NCBI GenBank assembly: GCA_035477595.1
Contig: DATIKM010000059.1
Coordinates: 5,708-69,707 of the forward strand
Reading direction: 5' to 3'
Length of the DNA: 64,000 nt
Source of the DNA: DATIKM01 sp035477595
GTDB lineage: Bacteria; Armatimonadota; Chthonomonadetes; Chthonomonadales; CAJBBX01
Shown: positions 60,885 through 64,000 of the stretch, piece after piece
Position numbering within the stretch: position 1 is the stretch's first letter
Layout: every line of letters starts with the position of its first letter
Position numbers and translations under genes: made by a program
Notes under the pieces: model-generated
Database searches by the model: none
What the model was told of the DNA's origin: nothing
What the model saw: the letters and a program-made list of their open reading frames with translations, nothing else

Positions 60885-61742
60885 TTACCGATCAGCGCGA
60901 AGCTCCTGCTGCTCGGCCGCCATAGCGGACTGCGCGCCGGGCTCCTCAGCCGGCGTGGAGTCCGCGGGGCGAAGCAGCGCCTCGGACTCGGAGGAGGCGC
61001 CGGCGGGCCGCAACAGCGTGTCGGGCTCGCTCGGCGACGCGGGCCTTAGCAGCGTATCAGCCTGTCGCTCCCGCTCCCGGGCGGCCTGGAGCGTCGCCGC
61101 GGCGGCTGCGGCCGCGTGTGCCACCTCGGGCGCGTCGGTGCGCCGGCTCGCGGCCTCCGCCAGCCCTGCGACCTGCTTCAGATACTCCGTCCGCTCGCAT
61201 CGCGCCAGCGCGTCGAGCAGGGGGATGAGCCAGACGCCGTCGCGCGCGAGGCGGGCCTCGGGCGCGCGCTCGACGCGGAGCGCGTGCTGAACGGCGCGCG
61301 CCAACCACGGGGCCCGCTCCTTCCAGGCGGCGGCGTCCATCTGCGCAAGCGAAGACGCCAGCGCCTCGGTGACCGGTCGACGAAGGCGACCGAGGGGCAA
61401 CCCGGTGACCTGCTCGAGCAGCAGCGCCACCGCGGAAGGGCCGACGCCGGCCGTAACGGCGGCGCGCAGCATCCCGTCCATGCGAGAGAGGGCGACGGCG
61501 CAGAGCGCGAACAAGCCGACCATCCATACGATCGCGCTCAGAGCGTCCGGTGCAGCGCCCTGCATGACGCCGATCAGTCGGAGGGCCGCCAGGACGATCT
61601 GGAGCGCGGCGCTCACCGACCATCCAAGCATCAACGCCATGATGACCAGACGGGCCACGATCAGCACGCGCAGCCGCACCGCTGCGCCACCCGATGCGGA
61701 GGCCGCATCCGTAACGGAAGGCGCGTCGTCTCGTGTGCTCAT
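60885..61742 (-). CDS. Membrane protein with C-terminal LLRPA repeats
   Basis: A 285-residue protein of unknown function. Two hydrophobic segments lie near the N-terminus (about 25-55: LIVARLVIMALMLGWSVSAAL; and about 68-85: IVWMVGLFALCAVAL). A helical cytoplasmic domain follows (about 95-205). The last 80 residues are low-complexity and carry three copies of LLRPA spaced by 13 residues (DTLLRPASPSEP, DTLLRPAGASSES, EALLRPADS). Its ATG overlaps the stop of the upstream hydrolase gene as ATGA, so the two are translationally coupled. The repeated motif could be a binding or localisation tag; this is inference. Confidence 0.7.
   Translation of the reverse strand: MSTRDDAPSVTDAASASGGAAVRLRVLIVARLVIMALMLGWSVSAALQIVLAALRLIGVMQGAAPDALSAIVWMVGLFALCAVALSRMDGMLRAAVTAGVGPSAVALLLEQVTGLPLGRLRRPVTEALASSLAQMDAAAWKERAPWLARAVQHALRVERAPEARLARDGVWLIPLLDALARCERTEYLKQVAGLAEAASRRTDAPEVAHAAAAAAATLQAARERERQADTLLRPASPSEPDTLLRPAGASSESEALLRPADSTPAEEPGAQSAMAAEQQELRADR
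60963..61058 (-). repeat. Coding tandem repeat (LLRPA units)
   Basis: Three imperfect coding repeats of about 39 bp encode [DE][TA]LLRPA followed by a short Ser/Ala/Glu/Pro linker at the C-terminus of the membrane protein. Confidence 0.6.
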
Positions 61743-63856
61743 CGAACCGCTCCCGGCACGCCGCTCGGGCTTGGTGCGAACGCGCCGCGCGGCACTGGCG
61801 CCCCGAAGCGGAGGGAGGTCAGGCGCATCACGGTGCGGGTGGGTGCGCTGCGCACACGGCGGAAGGGCACCATCACGCCGTCGACGCTCTGGTACTCCGA
61901 GAAGCGCTCCGACAAGCCACGGCCGTCCTCGCGACCGACCAGCAGGAACGTTCGCGCCGAGTAGAGCTCGCGCGCTCCCGGCACGCTCTGCGGCATGAGC
62001 TGAACGACGAAAACGTCCTCGCCGTCGAGCGTCTCCCGGCCCACGATGCGCGCGGTCGGGTAGCGCTCGCGCCACCCGAGCGGCGCATGCAACGCGGACT
62101 GGGCGGCGGCAGCGGCGACCGCGTCCGCGGCCCAGCGGCGGGGGCGCGCGAAGCTCATCTCCTCGCCGCCCTGCCTGCCGTCGTGGTAGGTGCGGATCAC
62201 CAGCGCGGTGCGTCCCTCAACCTCGGCGGTCAGCGTGATGGCGGCCCGGTTCGGCGACTCGGCATACCGCACGGCACGCCCGGTCAGCCCCTCGTGCTCC
62301 ATCGAGACCGCGTACCGCGCCACGGCGGTGCGATGGCGCCGGAGCGCTTCCTCGCCGCCCGCCGCGGCGATCGCCTTCGCCATCAGCTCGTCGATGGAGA
62401 TCGGCGACTCGAAGGGCATCTGCTCGACCCGCTGCAGCACCACGTTTCCGTGTGGCTGTTCGAGGAAGAGCTCGAGGCGCCCCGGCTCGGAGGCCGACGG
62501 CCGAAAGGTGGCGAAGAAGCCACTCGGCGCCGGCGCGCCCAATCGGTACCGCCCGCCGCCCGCGTGGTCCAGCGTGTAGTCCGGCTGGCCCGGCACACGG
62601 AGCACGAGCCGCCCTTCGGCGAGGCGCACCGTGATGGTCAGGTTGGCGGCCGCAAGGCGGTAGTCACCCGCCGCCTGCGAAGGGGGAACAGGCGCGCCGA
62701 CCGATGCCGACGCGGGCGGAGCGGCCGGCTGCGCCACAGGACCCACGAGCGCGTCGTAGACCAGATCGCGCACCGCCGCCGGGAGGCCAGAGGCTTCCGC
62801 GTTCGTGAGCGCCACGAGCCCCACGCCTTTCTCCGGCAGGAACGCCACGAGCGCGCTGAACCCGTCGATGTTGCCGCCGTGCTCAACCGCCTGAGCGTCG
62901 CCGCGCCTCGACACCATCCAGCCCAGCGCGTAGCCCGCGTTGGGCCCCACCGGCATCCGTACGCGCAGCCACTCGTTGAACCCGGTGTCAGAAACGAGAC
63001 GCCGGCCGTCCACCGCGCCTCGCCCGAGGAGCAGGCGTACCCACTGCGCCATCTCCCGCGCCGAGCTGTTGATAGCACCCGCCGGCGCGATCGCCCCGAG
63101 GTCGCGCATCGTTCGCGCCTCGTGGCGGCCCGCTCCCGCGTCCCATCGGTAGCCTCGCGCGTGATCTGCGCGCGCCTGCATCTGGCGGACCGACGTGTTG
63201 CTGGTCCGCATGCCGAGCGGTCTCAGCACCCGCCGCCAGACGACCTCGCGCCAAGGCCTTCCGCTCGCCCGCGCGACTGTCATGCCGGCGGCCATGTACA
63301 TCACGTTCTGGTACTGCCAGCGCGTGCCAAACGGCGCCGTGGGCCTGGCGGCGCCTGCCACACGCACGAGCTGCTCGGAGCTGAGGCGCCCGCCTGCCCA
63401 GGCGAGGTCGGTCCTCGGCAAGCCGCTGCGGTGAGAGAGCAGGTCCTCCACGGTGATCCGCGCGTCCGCCACGGGGTCCTGCAAGCGGAACGAGGGCAGG
63501 TGGACGCGCGGGTGGTCGGTCAGCTTCATGCGGCCCTCGTCGACCGCCTGCAGCACGGTCAGCGCCGTGAACGCCTTGGTGGAGGAGCCGATGGCGAAGA
63601 GGGTGTCGGGGGTGACCGGCAGGCTGCCGCCCACGTCGCGCATCCCGAACCCGCGCAGGAGCACGACGCGGTCGCCCTGCACCACGGCCACGGCGAGCCC
63701 CGCGGCGTTCATCTCGGCGCGCCTCCGTTCAATGGAGCGCTCCAGCTCCGCCAGCCTGGCGTCATGCTCGCTGGCGCGAGACGGTGAAGCACCGGCGACG
63801 AGAGCGAACGCGAACACGGGCAGGAGGGCTACACGGGACAGGCGGATTAGGTTCAT
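61739..63856 (-). CDS. Exported serine hydrolase (class C beta-lactamase fold) with LolA-like C-terminal domain
   Basis: A 705-residue exported serine hydrolase. The signal peptide (ALLPVFAFALVAGASPSRA) leads into a class C beta-lactamase/DD-peptidase domain with catalytic SSTK (Ser91, Lys94), the YQN motif, and EHGGNIDGF in place of KTG. A middle DUF3471-like beta domain (about 395-470: AGDYRLAAANLTITVRL) and a C-terminal domain (about 475-705: IAAAGGEEALRRHRTAVA, FSEYQSVDGVMVPF) like LolA/DUF4292 proteins follow. It probably hydrolyses peptides or esters in the periplasm; true antibiotic resistance is not implied. ATG 63856 has GGAGG about 11 bases upstream; the frame is open to a GTG at 63868 that overlaps the ribosome site. 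Coupled by ATGA to the LLRPA-repeat gene. Confidence 0.88.
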   Translation of the reverse strand: MNLIRLSRVALLPVFAFALVAGASPSRASEHDARLAELERSIERRRAEMNAAGLAVAVVQGDRVVLLRGFGMRDVGGSLPVTPDTLFAIGSSTKAFTALTVLQAVDEGRMKLTDHPRVHLPSFRLQDPVADARITVEDLLSHRSGLPRTDLAWAGGRLSSEQLVRVAGAARPTAPFGTRWQYQNVMYMAAGMTVARASGRPWREVVWRRVLRPLGMRTSNTSVRQMQARADHARGYRWDAGAGRHEARTMRDLGAIAPAGAINSSAREMAQWVRLLLGRGAVDGRRLVSDTGFNEWLRVRMPVGPNAGYALGWMVSRRGDAQAVEHGGNIDGFSALVAFLPEKGVGLVALTNAEASGLPAAVRDLVYDALVGPVAQPAAPPASASVGAPVPPSQAAGDYRLAAANLTITVRLAEGRLVLRVPGQPDYTLDHAGGGRYRLGAPAPSGFFATFRPSASEPGRLELFLEQPHGNVVLQRVEQMPFESPISIDELMAKAIAAAGGEEALRRHRTAVARYAVSMEHEGLTGRAVRYAESPNRAAITLTAEVEGRTALVIRTYHDGRQGGEEMSFARPRRWAADAVAAAAAQSALHAPLGWRERYPTARIVGRETLDGEDVFVVQLMPQSVPGARELYSARTFLLVGREDGRGLSERFSEYQSVDGVMVPFRRVRSAPTRTVMRLTSLRFGAPVPRGAFAPSPSGVPGAVR

Positions 63857-64000
63857 CGCGCAAAGCACCTCCGGGGGGCCGCTCGTGGGGGGACAGGTGA
63901 CGTACGGGCTGCCACGCCCGGAGGCTTCACGGGATGGGGCGCGCAGCGCGCGGGGGCGAGCGTTACAGGCGCGCTGCGCTGCCGGAGGCCGCGCTGCGGC

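Noticed and set aside
61739..63856. Acquired antibiotic-resistance beta-lactamase
   Set aside because: The domain layout with added C-terminal domains and the HGG motif fits housekeeping serine hydrolases, and no mobile element is nearby.
1..64000. tRNA, rRNA, CRISPR arrays, IS elements, prophage genes
   Set aside because: No conserved tRNA arms with CCA-type ends, no repeat-spacer pattern, no transposase or integrase motifs were seen by reading; a dedicated scan could still find a missed tRNA.

Overview
The window is G+C-rich chromosomal DNA (about 70 % by eye) packed with about 41 protein genes on both strands and short gaps. No rRNA, tRNA, CRISPR array, insertion sequence or phage gene was seen. 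The mix of genes suggests a bacterium outside the well-studied phyla, and my best guess is Armatimonadota; this is inference from gene content, not a phylogenetic result. The clues are futalosine-type menaquinone synthesis (MqnE and MqnC joined in one gene), DapL-type lysine synthesis, ThyX, an isolated MotA/MotB pair, YabN-type MazG, DUF1015, URO-D-like methyltransferases and many secreted carbohydrate-active proteins. Several starts are GTG or TTG with clear Shine-Dalgarno sequences.

Layout. 1-3.6 kb: end of a MucB/LolA-like gene and a secreted multidomain metalloprotease. 3.6-13.1 kb (mostly minus): URO-D-like protein, aromatic/aspartate aminotransferase, ProA, a proline-rich membrane protein, the MqnE-MqnC fusion and GyrB. 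13.2-19 kb: DapL, HflX, an ArsR-B12 regulator, a SurA-like foldase (minus) and Fe-superoxide dismutase. 19-23.5 kb: an unknown alpha-helical barrel-like protein (minus), then a tight DUF1015-SDR-FtcD operon. 23.5-29.4 kb: a GAF-GGDEF cyclase, a small unknown protein, a SwrB/DUF6115-like protein, a lipoprotein PPIase and YabN/MazG. 29.5-34.3 kb: a DUF6259-like glycosidase coupled to a sulfatase-fold hydrolase. 34.3-36.2 kb: MotB and MotA (minus). 36.7-40.6 kb: a Tat-exported GH2 enzyme diverging from a second URO-D-like protein. 40.6-44.2 kb: a MacA/MacB-like three-gene ABC exporter. 44.3-49.7 kb (minus): a beta-helix protein overlapping a WbsX/GH99-like protein. 49.8-52.2 kb (minus): ThyX, Fur, ArsP_2-like metal exporter. 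52.4-54.7 kb: SMP-30 lactonase and a PHP-domain protein. 54.7-63.9 kb (minus): serine beta-lactamase-like hydrolase, LLRPA-repeat membrane protein, a 1516-residue secreted protein and an RNB-domain nuclease.

Themes. The cell seems to be a motile, diderm-like heterotroph that degrades polysaccharides outside the cytoplasm: exported glycosidases, a sulfatase-fold enzyme, a lactonase and B12-linked methyltransferase-like proteins fit removal of substituents from complex glycans. Gene ends repeatedly carry perfect G+C-rich hairpins without a U-tract, and several sigma-70-like promoters show TTGACN and TAnnNT boxes with 17-18 bp spacers. The most unusual items are the MqnE-MqnC fusion, the ArsR-B12 regulator lacking the CarH-type W-x9-EH signature, and the sulfatase-fold protein with Thr at the formylglycine position.
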